This document shows positions 12,435 through 37,339 of a stretch of DNA of 64,000 nt, one piece after another. Position 1 is the first letter of the stretch. Each line of letters starts with the position of its first letter. Below the pieces are notes generated by a model. It was not told the DNA's origin and did no database searches. It saw only the letters and a program-made list of their open reading frames with translations. The stretch is taken from positions 5,317,901 to 5,381,900 of the forward strand of contig CM022665.1 in assembly GCA_012295275.1 (NCBI GenBank). The letters run 5' to 3'. The translations under genes were made by a program, and so were the position numbers. This DNA comes from Chrysomallon squamiferum. Its lineage: Eukaryota; Mollusca; Gastropoda; Neomphalida; Peltospiridae.

Positions 12435-13900
12435 TTTCCAATGACGGATCAATACAGTTTAAATCTACTGCTCCGTGGACTGATACAGCCCTGGTTAGGA
12501 CGGAAAATAGCCCAATAGCTTCACACAATGACAGATTTACTTTTATTCTTGAGATGAACCTTATATTTTTATTATCATTATTATTTTTTTTAAAAACATT
12601 CTCTGAGTCAGAGTTGTGCAGAGATCTGGTGATGCCCGGGGCCAACTCTTTGATTGTATGCCCCAAGCACTCAAGTGTAAGGCCTAATAATGAGAAATAT
12701 TATGAGAAAGGAAGATATTTTGACTATGTAAATACAGATGAAACATAAAATAAACACTTTATTCGATTTAAATGTAAACCAACCAAATTTATTAAGTTCT
12801 TTTCTCTGATTGGATACCCTCCCCCATTTGGATGCCCGGGACCATCGTCCCTTCGCCCCCCCTCTGCACGCCACCTCTCTGATTCATGTGCACCTGTCTT
12901 TCTTATTTTTACAGAATCTTATTGATAATAAACATACTTCCGATTAAGCAAAGGCCTGTAACATAAAATATATTCTTGTTTTGAATAGCAATAAAACAAA
13001 CAACAGAGCGATTTTCAGAGCCATTTATTTGATCTTATATGTAAATAAAATACACATTTACTCAAAAGAGTTTCGTCATTATCAATAACGTAGAATAATA
13101 ATCACGTTATTGTGTTTACTGAAACTAAATAAATACGTTCTTGTACATTCAGCAAATCTTTATATTTTAAGTTTCCATAATTCATTTTTTTTATTTTTTT
13201 TTTTACCTTTTCAGTGTTATTAAAAAAAGAATAAAAAATCCTAATAATATTAAACAAAAAACAAAAAAAAAAAACATTAAAAATATAAAACAAATAAGTG
13301 ATAAAATTAAAAGCCAAACCAATAATTTAAGAATATTTTGTTTTGTTTTGTTTAATCTGCAAAAATATACTGAACTAATTTCAATTAGTTTGTCGTTATT
13401 GATGAAAAATATACAGTAGTCGACAATAAAATGTGACTCGTCAATATCTATATAACAGAAATTAAAACATGTTACACATTGTATGATGTTATTAAAAAAA
13501 ACAAAAAAAAAGTTTCATTTATTCCTTCATTAATCAGCTCATTCATTCATCAATCTATCTTATCGTTTATTAATTATTGTCCTGTATCTCTCCGTCTCTT
13601 GGCATTTTTCTCTACGTACGTCTATTTATTAAACATCTGACTGCATTGCAGCCAGCAACAATATAAATCAATTACCAAAACACAAAATGATAATTTCCAA
13701 GAATCTCGGATCCATGCTATTCAAAGACTTAACACTAATCAAGTAGCCAGCATGGCAGCTCAGTCGCATGTATATTAAAATGTGACTATAATAATAATAA
13801 TCACTGGGTCATTACTTATGTTTTACAGTTCTAAAAATCTAAGTTATACTTCGGTGAACAAATGATATGAGAAAACATTTCTAAAAAATCGTAACTTGAT
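9801..13900. other. Intergenic AT-rich stretch
   Basis: No exon with convincing splice sites was found. It contains (TAA)n and (TGA)n at 11761-11892, (TTTA)n at 12362-12436, and short poly-A/T runs. Around 12,620-12,870 is a locally GC-rich piece with two direct GATGCCCGGG motifs and a run of C residues. This looks like the end of an old transposon, but neither ends nor family can be fixed. Confidence 0.4.
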
Positions 13901-13904
13901 GATA

Positions 13905-14140
13905 ACGACGAAGAAGGACGATTCACTCATCGCGTTTAAACTAAGTCTGTATCGAGTCGAAAAGATACGAGAGAGGAAAACCTAAAAATACGAGAGAGAG
14001 GAAAACCTAACACAGTGGACTGGGAAGAATATACCACGTATTATAGTGGGACACTAGTTGTATCGGGAAATAGTTCAATGGGAGCTCCGAGCTGAATTGA
14101 TCCTGTGACCAGTCACGTATACTAGCAGCTTAGCTACACC
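13905..14140 (-). mobile_element. Degenerate tRNA-derived SINE of molluscan type
   Basis: Read on the minus strand, it starts with a tRNA-like head: an A box near TAGCTAAGCTGCTAG and a degenerate B box near AGGATCAATTCAGC. The body reads CCCATTGAACTATTTCCCG, then GTGGTATATTC, then GGTTTTCCTCTCTC. From memory this matches, in order, the body of a SINE common in gastropod and bivalve genomes (CCCATTGGGCTATTTCTCG ... GTGGTATGTGC ... GGGTTTCCTCTCT). The GGTTTTCCTCTCTCGTA piece is duplicated. The element is old and inactive. Confidence 0.55.
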
Positions 14141-14148
14141 CCAAACCC

Positions 14149-14151
14149 TAA

Positions 14152-14194
<43 letters not shown>

Positions 14195-14216
14195 ATATAT
14201 AAATAAATAAATAAAT
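14149..14216. repeat. (AAAT)n microsatellite
   Basis: A near-perfect AAAT tract lies just beside the SINE head. Confidence 0.95.
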
Positions 14217-14879
14217 ACATAAAAACGTCTTGTCAATCCTCTTTTTATTATAAGGGAGTCATGAGTAGCATTTCAAGATGACCAGTTACAAGAATTGAAA
14301 GAACTACTTGCACTCACGAGAAACCCAGATTACAGACAACTGGCGCTTTCATTTATCACCAAAAGAGATTCGAAGAATTAGAGAGCGCCTCTAAAGAATG
14401 TAGTAAAACCAATAATCTAATTTTATGTTCTTTCCTTAATAAGTTGAAAAAAAAAAAAAAAAAGGGGGAAACGAGGTCTTAATCACGATTATTTCAAACA
14501 TTAAAGCGACAATATGTTACGTTTCTGTCTCAGACGCTAACGACCCTTCGCAAACTTAATGACGAACGACACGAAACAAGATCCTAACTCCGAAACCGTT
14601 ATTCCCTCGTGTTGAAATCAAGAATACCACAGATCACGAACTAAGACTTATTATCACAGCAATGATTCGCTACTCTATTCCACGAAGAACGGGGTTTGTG
14701 AGAAAGTGATCTCTGAAATGAAGACGTGACATACAGATGATTAATCTGGGTGAAAGCAGACTCCCACCACGTCGAGAAATGACATCAACTAAGTAAAAAC
14801 CATTATCAGAAGACTACACAGGTACAGCATGTGTGCACGTCATTGCCTTACCGCTAAACACATTACATGGCGTTCATCT

Positions 14880-15390
14880 ATATAAAATGTCACTTCAGAT
14901 AGATATTGTTGACGTTTCAAAATGTATCTTATGACGGTTTTCTACTAAAAGTATTCCCGTGACAGCACACATATGTTCTTTAAAACTCCATAAAGCACCG
15001 TGTAAGGTATCATTCCTAATAAACATGTAACTTGTAGCCGTCCTCTAAATAAATCCACTTCACATCTTAAAATGTGTCTTAAGAAGGTCTTGAGATAAAC
15101 AGATTTCCCAAGACAGCATAACTATGTACTTAAGGATTATGTCAAACACTTTGCATGATATATACTTGTTACAAATATGTGGTTTTACATGTAGATAATT
15201 CACATTTTTAAAATGTACAAACGTTAGGACCGTCTGCTATAACTATTTTCTGATATTTCGGACGATCTGGTTGGTTTTTCAGCTAAACAGCACTATAAAT
15301 ATAGTATTACCAAAAAATTAAATATCTGAACCATGGTAAAAAAAAAAAAAAAAAAGAATTCTCATAAAACCATATGTCAAAAACTATTTT
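14880..15390. repeat. Degenerate tandem repeat, period about 145 bp
   Basis: The anchor AAAATGT followed by a related block recurs near 14919, 15069 and 15210. The blocks share a TTAAAATGT...ACGGTCT/GGTCTTGAGA pattern and later CCCGTGACAGCA versus CCCAAGACAGCA. The copies are strongly diverged, and where the array begins and ends is uncertain. Confidence 0.45.
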
Positions 15391-15603
15391 GGAAGATGTC
15401 TTTTAGGTAACATGAATTGTTTTGTCATAGATGAATGTAAATACCGTACGTTTATGACAAAATAATCAAATTAAAAAATGATCAAGACTAAGATCATTAC
15501 GTCATAGAGTTAACATACGATAATGAACTTTTGCACACATTTTGACGTTTGAAAAGTCGTCTGACTATAGACTGCTGTTATTGCTGTCAAAGTCTGAAGG
15601 ACG

Positions 15604-17394
<1,791 letters not shown>

Positions 17395-17519
17395 CTAAGG
17401 AAATAGACGAAGAAAATAATAATTGACAATTGTAAATTAAAAAACAAAAATATTCACAACCCACATTGTAGAAATTTCGTTTATTTAGCTTATTACAGGC
17501 CTTACCTTGCTACTAAAAC

Positions 17520-17785
<266 letters not shown>

Positions 17786-18542
17786 AATTTTTCCAAACTA
17801 TTACACACTTAGTCCTTGACAGGTTTTTACATTTATTTATATGGACTGTTTTGAGAAATGTATTCATAATGGACATTCACTTCTGTTATTCCTTTTGGAA
17901 GTATAAGACTAGAATTTAATATTAGTAATAAAACATAGAATCATGTGGTAGAAAACATTTAAATTAATACAGCACCCTGGTATCTGGACATCAATAACCT
18001 GAAGGATATTAACACAAAGAAAGGTGTACGTAATCATTTGTATATATTTTTACTTTTTTGAAATAAGAAATATAATAGCACTGTGTATCGTTGGGTCTGT
18101 ATTCAGTATTTAATTTCGGTTTATAAAAGTTATTGAGTAATTCTGTGCAATCTACACATAACTATAATCGAATTTTATCTGTACGTAGAGTATACGTACA
18201 TTCTTTCTAAAAGTTCTTGTGTAATATATACTGTCGGCGTGCTTGTGGTTTCTAAATATATACCTGGTACACAAAGAGATTTTATTCGTGCAAAAGGTGC
18301 AACTTAAAATTAGAATAATAAATTAAGTTCTTCCATTCATGCATACTCGTGACTTACAGTTAAATATTCTTCTAAGCAGAAAGAAAAAAAATGTTTCGTT
18401 TAATTAAGTACACAACGTCTTGCATGCTCCAAATAATATGTTATACCTGCAACTAAACACACACACACACACACACACGCGTATGTATATATTTTTATAT
18501 GCACATACAGAAAATATGTTACAGCTTACAGTAGGCATTCAC

Positions 18543-18596
18543 CAATGTTCTGACATAGCTCTGGTTGTCTAATAGAAGACACAAATCTTCTCTATC
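18543..18596 (-). CDS. Candidate upstream exon of the TMEM272-like gene
   Basis: A phase-0 open segment of 18 codons (DREDLCLLLDNQSYVRTL) lies between an AATTAG acceptor and a GTGAAT donor and would join the 40-base exon in frame. An alternative donor (GTAAGC, 14 bases later) breaks the frame of the known downstream exons. It is tentative because no homology to the family N-terminus was recognised. Confidence 0.3.
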
Positions 18597-18956
18597 CTAA
18601 TTATTAAAATGATTAAACCTAATTCCAGTAAAGGTTAAAAAAGATAAATAATAATAAAAACAATTATAATAAAACATAATAGAAAGAGATAAAAGCACAT
18701 AGCCGTTACATGAAAGAAAAAATAATTATTAATTTACAGTTTTTTCCTTTATAAATATTCGTTATTCATAAGAACTAAAAGCTATATAGTTTATGATATG
18801 AATAAATCTAAATATCGTCCGAGTAACATTCAGCTGAATACAATAAAGGATCTAAAAGTGTTGTGAATTGCAAGCAGTTATAAAAGAGCATTTGTTCGTA
18901 ATGTTTTATCGCTGGAAATTGTAAACTGGCATATTCTAGATAAGAGACATTTCGAA

Positions 18957-18960
18957 ATAA

Positions 18961-19006
<46 letters not shown>
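18957..19006. repeat. (AAAT)n microsatellite
   Basis: About twelve AAAT units without interruption. Confidence 0.95.
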
Positions 19007-19008
<2 letters not shown>

Positions 19009-19282
19009 GATTATGATGATAACAACAACAATATTATGCTACTGCTACCACCAGAATAATGTGTGTTATATACATATTATAATATGCAATTAACTTTCAA
19101 TGCAGAACTCCCGAAGAATTTGCTTCTGGAGAAAGAAAATTATGAACATAATACTAAAAGTCAACACATAATAAATAATTTCATAAAAAGAAACATCATA
19201 CAATATTCGTTTTTCAACTGATAAAAAAAAAAAAAACTTATATAAAACACAAACATATGCATTTTACTATAATTATACTTAC

Positions 19283-19285
19283 CAT
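19283..19285 (-). CDS. Possible start codon exon of the TMEM272-like gene
   Basis: An ATG sits directly before a strong GTAAGT donor with G at -3. Spliced to the candidate exon at 18543-18596 it would give G at +4 and a protein of 197 residues, close to the family's usual length. This is inference only, since the exon would contribute a single codon. Confidence 0.25.
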
Positions 19286-19749
19286 CACAACATTGAGTAC
19301 AGCATACAAAATTAACAAAGTAAAAATTTATCTTAATTCTTTAGATTTATGTCGGGCAACACCCATAGTCTTTGTACAAAAATTACTTTCTACATTTGAT
19401 CTAAGAACAAGAAAAGCTGATATTGGATAAGTAATGGTATTCGATTATGACCGATACAAGGACAGTACTGCGCATGCTCCACTGGTTTCTTATCAGAAAG
19501 AAACTTTTCAATAGTGTATTTATTATGCGACAGTCACACGAAAGTAAACACTTTGATCACTGTTTCCTGGACCTCTGCCAGTTTCCTGTACAAGCACAGC
19601 GCTCTAAAGCCAATACGTATTGTACGTTGTCGACTAGTTAATGGGTGTTGTTATTTGGGGGAAATGTTCTCTCACCTGTTTGGTGACACAAATTCACGAG
19701 GCTAGCAACCGTTTGTGACGTGCTGGCCAAGCACATTGCATACTGTACG

Positions 19750-20824
19750 TGATATGTGTGTGCGTGTGTGTGTGTGTGTGTGTTTAGGTGTGTAATTATG
19801 TGTAGGTACACGTGTACATATTCAGAACAATCATACTTATACATATACGTATGCATTTATATATATGTCAGTACTTACATATATTATATGAGTGTACGTA
19901 TGTCTTTTTGTATGTGTGTCTGTAAGCATGTGTAATATATGTATGGGTGGACATATTTATGTAGGTATTTCTGTTTCGTATTCCATTGCTTAAAACTAAT
20001 TTTTATTACTAATGTTAGAAGAATGTTATCTGATAACTTTTACTGAAGGTTGCTTTTTTATTGTTTTTTTTAAGTTTTTGTTTCTTTGTTTCTTTCTTTA
20101 TTGTTATTATTATTATTATTTTAATATATTTAACAAGTTGATAATGTTCTTTTCTCCCCCAACCAACTGCCATTACCACCGGGATCCACGCTTTCTACGA
20201 TTAAGAAACTTATTATAACCCGGTCTTTGCATGCATTTTGTATCATCTATCTTTTATAATGGCCGTTAACTCAGTCTAAACAGTTAATGTTCAGATCACG
20301 TAGTTACTTAACGATCTGTTTTGTAAATTTAAAACTTAAATATATAATTATCAGTCTGTGTTTATGTGTGTGTGTGTTTGCCTGTGCACGCAAGGACAAA
20401 CGCATGTAAACAAACGCATGCATACGTCCATACATGCATATATAAAACGACATGACATGCATACTTATACATATATAAGTGTGAGTATACATTATATTTA
20501 CACTGAAACACACAGATACGCACACATATATACTCAAACATGTATGCATGCATGCACGTACGCACAAACTCATGTACATTTCTGTATGTATTTGTTAGAT
20601 AATGGATACATTTTTGAGATCTTTCTTAACAACAAATGCAGACAGGTTACACTACAACCGCAGTGTCTCTTACTTGTAACTGTGATAAATTTAAATCTGA
20701 CATTTAATTCAGTTGTAAATAAAATGGATAACATTTATCATGCAGCTTTTTAAAAAAACAAAAAAACAAACATTTTACGTTAAAAAATAAACAAACCCCC
20801 AAAAAACAATACACACACACACAC

Positions 20825-20867
<43 letters not shown>

Positions 20868-20963
20868 TAGACAGACAGAATAAAAGAAGAAAAACTACAA
20901 CAAAAAACAACAAATCCAAACAAAAGAAAGACAATAACATCATCATCTAGAACAGCAACTGCA

Positions 20964-21054
<91 letters not shown>

Positions 21055-21060
21055 TATGAA
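19750..21060. other. Intergenic microsatellite-rich stretch
   Basis: It holds (TG)n at 19756-19791, mixed TG/TGTA sequence to about 20590, (CA)n at 20811-20863, and (TAA)n followed by (TAG)n at 20969-21055. No coding exon was recognised. Confidence 0.7.
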
Positions 21061-21197
21061 GAACAGTGAGATGAATTCATTTACAGTCTGTATTTAATAC
21101 GTATGTTGGAATTTTGTTCAGCAGTATCATTAGACCATATGCATTAATTTTTAATTTTGTATATTAGTCATTAGTGAATATAACAGTGGAAACACGT

Positions 21198-21440
21198 TTC
21201 CTTTACTTGTATATATGTATATATGTGTGTATGTTTGTATGTATGTATGTATGTATGCATGTATGTATGTATGTATGTGTGTACGTACGTACGTACGTAT
21301 GTATGTATGTATGTATGTATGTATGTATGTATGTATGTATGTATGCATGTATGTATTTATGTATGCACGTACGTATGATATGTACGTTCGTATGTCTATA
21401 CCTATGTATGGTATGTACGTTCGTATGTCTGTATGTGTGT
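21198..21440. repeat. (TGTA)n microsatellite
   Basis: An imperfect TGTA tract of about 240 bp with CGTA and TGCA variants. Confidence 0.95.
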
Positions 21441-21536
21441 ATAAAACTGATAACAATAGGTTATAATGAAAAACAACAAAGTCAATTAATTAAACCGCTC
21501 ATAAAATCTGCTACAGCAAACAGCTAAGGACAGTCA

Positions 21537-21860
21537 TCACAGCGCTGCGAACTTCACTGGTAATTGTGTTATTTTTATATCAAGTAGATCGCGAACCTTT
21601 CTAGCGTAATGCACTAAATAAACTGAGAGACGTGTTGATACCACCGTCGCCTCAGTAAAGCCCACACATCCAGCCAGCAACGAGAGGCAGAGAAGGCCTA
21701 AGTGCACTTCATTCCACAAGACGAAATAACATCTAATATCAAAGAGGTGGTTAGTCAGATTTGAACATATGAAAACTGAAGCTAAAAATACTAGAAACGG
21801 TGCATAGGAAATTAGCTCTTGATTTTTCTCTTTAACCCAAACAATATGTCGTTTTAGTTC
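21537..21860 (-). CDS. Hydrophobic receptor-like open segment (exon candidate)
   Basis: A minus-strand frame of 107 codons is open from 21860 to a TGA at 21537 and contains no Met. It begins polar and basic (ELKRHIVWVKEKNQ), then has a hydrophobic segment (SYAPFLVFLASVFIC), an Asn-Leu-Thr glycosylation-like site, and a second hydrophobic segment (LGLLCLSLLAGCVG) followed by a T-E-A triplet and a basic stretch. This layout loosely recalls the last third of gustatory-receptor-like 7TM proteins, including an EA motif after TM6. The acceptor near 21860 has no good pyrimidine tract and no TM7 exon was found. It could be a chance frame or a pseudogene fragment. Confidence 0.3.
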   Translation of the reverse strand, partial: ELKRHIVWVKEKNQELISYAPFLVFLASVFICSNLTNHLFDIRCYFVLWNEVHLGLLCLSLLAGCVGFTEATVVSTRLSVYLVHYARKVRDLLDIKITQLPVKFAAL

Positions 21861-22113
21861 TCAGTCCACTGATGAACCCATTTAAGGATGGGTTTTTTTT
21901 TTCGTGGAGGTGGTGTTGTTGTTGTTTTTGCTGATCAAAGTGCATATCAGAATTTAAGTAGAAGTCAATTTGGTATCAAAAGAGGCTTGTGTGTCAAGAG
22001 CTTATTCATAGGAAAAATCTGAATATAGAATTGAAAGCGTTATATTGAATAATTCTCGGGTGAAATCGAATACAGTTAAAAAACGACTATGAAATGTTAT
22101 TGAAAACATTATT

Positions 22114-22118
<5 letters not shown>

Positions 22119-22179
<61 letters not shown>
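22119..22179. repeat. (CT)n microsatellite
   Basis: A pure CT run forming the left border of the crystallin exon fragment. Confidence 0.97.
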
Positions 22180-22182
<3 letters not shown>

Positions 22183-22200
22183 ACGTTTGTCTATATGTAT

Positions 22201-22435
<235 letters not shown>

Positions 22436-22606
22436 GACATGCATGCTCACACACATATACTCACACAGACAAACACATACTCACATATGTACTATATATC
22501 CGTACTCTAATGCTTTGTTATCAATAATAAGGCGCATTCTCTCATCTCGCTCTCTCTATATTTCTCTGAAACCCCTGCTCCTTGATGTTATCGCTTTTTT
22601 TGACAT

Positions 22607-22885
22607 ACAAACATACATACATACATAAACACACACACACACACATATATACACACACACACACACACACATATATATACGTACACACGTATACACATAC
22701 ATACATACATACATACATACATAAACACACACACACACATATATATACGTACACACGTATACACATATATACATACATACATACATAAACACACACACAC
22801 ACATATATATACACACACACACACATATATATACGTACACACGTATACACATACATACATACATACACACATATGCACATCTGCA
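22607..22885. repeat. Compound (CA)n/(TACA)n/(TA)n array with higher-order repetition
   Basis: Blocks of about 60-70 bp, each with ACAC, ATATATACGTACACACGTATACAC and ATACATAC parts, recur at least three times. The array is therefore a repeat of a compound unit, not a single simple tract. Confidence 0.85.
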
Positions 22886-23116
22886 TATACACATAACGTT
22901 CAAGATGCAATTTAAACCCGTCCGTCTCATAAACGAAATTTGTATTATCTTTTCACTGTACTTCTGTTACTTGTATCAGCACAGTAACGAAATCCGAGGT
23001 CAAAAGATGAGGAGCCAGTGGTCTTCGAACCCCATACAATGTATGTCATAATTATCTAGGTCACTTTGTTGGTGTATATCAAATAACGAAGCTCAGTGAG
23101 ACTGAAACTTGCCAAA

Positions 23117-33648
<10,532 letters not shown>

Positions 33649-33670
<22 letters not shown>

Positions 33671-33708
33671 AAACACTTCTCTGTACACGAGTGTACATAG
33701 AAACACTT
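33649..33708 (+). repeat. 30-bp tandem duplication spanning the CRYL1-like stop codon
   Basis: Units 33649-33678 and 33679-33708 are identical. Each contains TGTACACGAGTGTACA, a hairpin-forming sequence with 7-bp arms. The second copy lies entirely in the 3' UTR. Confidence 0.95.
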
Positions 33709-33791
33709 CATGTTTGATTATTCAGGCGCAAATGAAAAAAAAATTAAATCAGGCTCAAAATACTGGAAAATTTATTTTGATTTTCCGTCTG

Positions 33792-33795
<4 letters not shown>

Positions 33796-33871
<76 letters not shown>
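33796..33871. repeat. (CT)n microsatellite
   Basis: About 76 bp of CT in the presumed 3' UTR or flank of the CRYL1-like gene. Confidence 0.97.
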
Positions 33872-33876
<5 letters not shown>

Positions 33877-33929
33877 CACATACATGCACATTAAAAACTG
33901 ATGCACATCGACAGACAAATATAAAATTA

Positions 33930-35738
33930 CATTATTACGAGCAAAATCTTTTAATAAGATTTCAATTTTGAGGCCATGGCTTAAATTAACGACCTTGACG
34001 TTTACAGTTATCTAGTATCTCGTGAACTGCTTAGGCTGTTTAGTTTTTTGCTATCTTAACATCTTGAAGAAACCCTAAAGTAAAGGATATTTAACATCTA
34101 AAGGATAATAATATTAAAATGAAACGTAAACAACTACTAAAACTTCCTACGTCTTTATCCTTCCTTCTAACAATTTTCTTCTTTCCCGTTTAATTTTTAT
34201 ATATATATTTTTTTAAATCCTGTTCCGATTCAGAATAAAGTATGAAAAAAAAAACCAGAAACGGATGATTCAGTTAAAAAAAGGCTTTTGGACATGTTTT
34301 TAGAACGACCAGTTTGCTACTAATAAAAAAAAAAAAGAGCAGAAAAAACAGAATAGGAAATTAGTTGGAGGAACAAACTGGGTACTTCGTGCTTTTTGGT
34401 CATCATAACCGCCATTTTCAGAAACTATTCTCTTAATTACTGGGAGTGAAAAAAAACAAAAAAATGATTTGTATCGCGTATTTTAAATGTCATCTCACCT
34501 GATATATGTCCAGAACGTGAAGATCGTTATATTTCCTCCAGCATAATGTATTTAAAGGTCAGCTTTTATTAAGAATTACATAATAAAAAAGGCCTATCTT
34601 TTCAAAATAAACTGAAAACATAATAGAAATCAATAAATTTGGATTTCTTTTATAAAACGAAAAAAAAAAAAAAAAACGAAACCAAGTATAACCACAATTC
34701 TCATTCAGATTATTATTATCATCATCGTCTTCATTATAGTTCTAATCGTTATTATTATGTTATAATGTAATATATATTATTATCGTTGTCATACTGTATT
34801 TCTTGTAATAATCGTCTTTATTATCGTTATTACTGTTGTTATTACTATAGTTACAAGATGAGCATAATTTGTAACTATTACAACATTATGATGAGCCTAT
34901 CAATTATTAAGCTTTCTTTTTTCAAGAACAGTAATGTAGTATTTCCATCTTGACCAATACTAGAGTGCTGACTGCAGACAGATTCTGTCTGTTCATAATT
35001 GGGGATGCATTGCTAAACGTAGATCTTCAGATATCTTCAGAATCCTGAACCTTAATCCGGCGAAATTGTTACATCAATGCGACTGCCTTCTCGTGCCATT
35101 TAAAGTTTTGTTAACTGTTTCTTCTCACACACCCACACACTCACACTCGCACACACACTCACACACGCACACGCACACACTCACACACTCAGACGCTGCA
35201 AATCGCGCAGACGCAAATTATGTGCAGCAGTGTTATGTTGTTTACACTACCATTTTCTCTGACTGTTATAAACAATGATTCCAATTCATAAGTAATGATG
35301 CAAATGTTTACAAATTAGATATAAAAGCCATATAATATTGCATATAAAAGCCAGTATTTGAATATTTTAACATTTCAGTTTCATTATTCGTTACCTTGTT
35401 GCATTAAACTGTATACAGATTGTTGAGATTCCTTACTGGCGCGATAGAATTTTATTTTTTATTTTTTATTTTTCTGTTAGGAAAACATAAAAGTTCTGTG
35501 AATATCAATTAAATGTCATTAGTAAAGCTTCTCGCTTATTGTGCTTCAGTCATTATAACTGTCCTACATTTTATTTTTTAATAATTTATTTACATTGAGT
35601 TCTTTTCGTTTTTTAGTCTCCCCGTAGTTATAATAGTCTTCTGTTTGTAATGTTGTCAAATAACAATTCTGAGTGGTTTATTTTTGAGTGGCTTTTTTAA
35701 GTGGAAATGAGCAGTTATATATGTACTAGTGTAAGTGC

Positions 35739-35796
<58 letters not shown>

Positions 35797-37303
35797 AACC
35801 CGCTTACATGCTTTAAAATAATGGGAAATGTTCGAATACAATAACTTTGCCAGTTAAAACTAAAAGTTAGTATTATAAATATTCTTAATTCGTTTTATTT
35901 AATCCTTATTTTTTTACAAAATGCCTTCATTTTTTTTGTGGCATTATGAAAATTAACATTACATGTTAAGTAATCCTTTGAATGGCAGTTTCAGCAGTTC
36001 GCTGAAATTATTTTTGGAAAGAAAACAGTTTAATCTGTAATTAATGTAGATATTACGTTCAGCAGTAGGTGAGTAGGGTTTACTGTTTCAGATTTTCATT
36101 ATCGTCGAAGATTGCTTGCCATGATGTGTAATGCATTTTAGTAATGAGAACGACCTTCTTTGTCAGATGGTTCAAGATTCGGAATTAAAACTGTCGAAGG
36201 CAGATAAACATAATGGTTTTAATACATGGACAGTTCTGCACTGATTCCTGCTAACGTAAGTGTACCAGTCTCGCAGCAATCTAAAAGCTGGAACAGGAAG
36301 CGGAGCAGGATTCCACGCAAAATTAACTGGGAAGAATAAGACCAAAATAGAAATATCTTTTCTCCAGTTTCGAATTTATTAACTTAAAGACAATTTTTAA
36401 AGATCTCTACTGACAACTGGAGAACACATTGTCTCTTTGATCGGTGAAACGATATACTAACCGATGAATAATTACAAGTTTCTGGTAACTACAAATAATC
36501 AAAAAAAAAAAAAAAGACACGGAATGGAAACCCATACTAGTGTCTGCGCTGTATTGAGTATCCATTAGTCAGTAAGTGAAATATCATTTAACATTAAGGA
36601 CAAATCATAATGATCGTCTAGAAACTATTGACTTGATACACTTTCCGTCGAAAACGTGACTTCGGCATTCAAAGAAGTAAAATTTGTAGTAAGCTTTTAA
36701 AAGGGTTAGTATGTCAAGGAAATTGGTGACTTGAAAATTGTTACGCACTTAATGATTTGTCTGAAAGAGACACTCAAGTTCAGTTATGTATGTAATGGTG
36801 CAAGTAAATGAATGTGTTAACAGATAGAATCATCTGTTTAATTAATTAACATAAATCTGTAGATTGTATACGTTATAATGTTGTTGTAGTTGTTGTTATC
36901 AATGGGAAACGTTAAAATGACTTGGGCAAAGTAGTTAACTGATATTCAGAAAACGTTAACAGAAGAAAATGACGATGAAGAGCAAGAAGAAGAAGAAGAT
37001 GATAATGAAGATGATGATGATATTGAGATTAAAGACAAAATAAAAAACAGGTATCAACAAAAACAACAGTGAAAAATAACAGCAAAAGTAAAACAAAAAC
37101 AATACATTTAAAAACAACAAATTAATTTATGCATATAATCTGTAAGCAAAGGAAAAAAAAATCTAAATGTTTACATTAAAAATTTTCAAACCATTATTAT
37201 TTTCAGAAAACGGCTATATATTTTGTTTATGTAATACTATATAAATATACACACATCTTTCATATATACACGAATTACATCTATTTCTTTTAAATTGTAT
37301 TTA

Positions 37304-37339
<36 letters not shown>

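Noticed and set aside
19283-19330. Longer exon ending at the 19283 donor
   Set aside because: In the frame needed downstream there is an in-frame TAA shortly upstream and no acceptor between, so only the terminal ATG is usable.
36963-37072. Acidic Glu/Asp-rich frame
   Set aside because: It is a short GAA/GAT repeat with a poor acceptor and no downstream donor.
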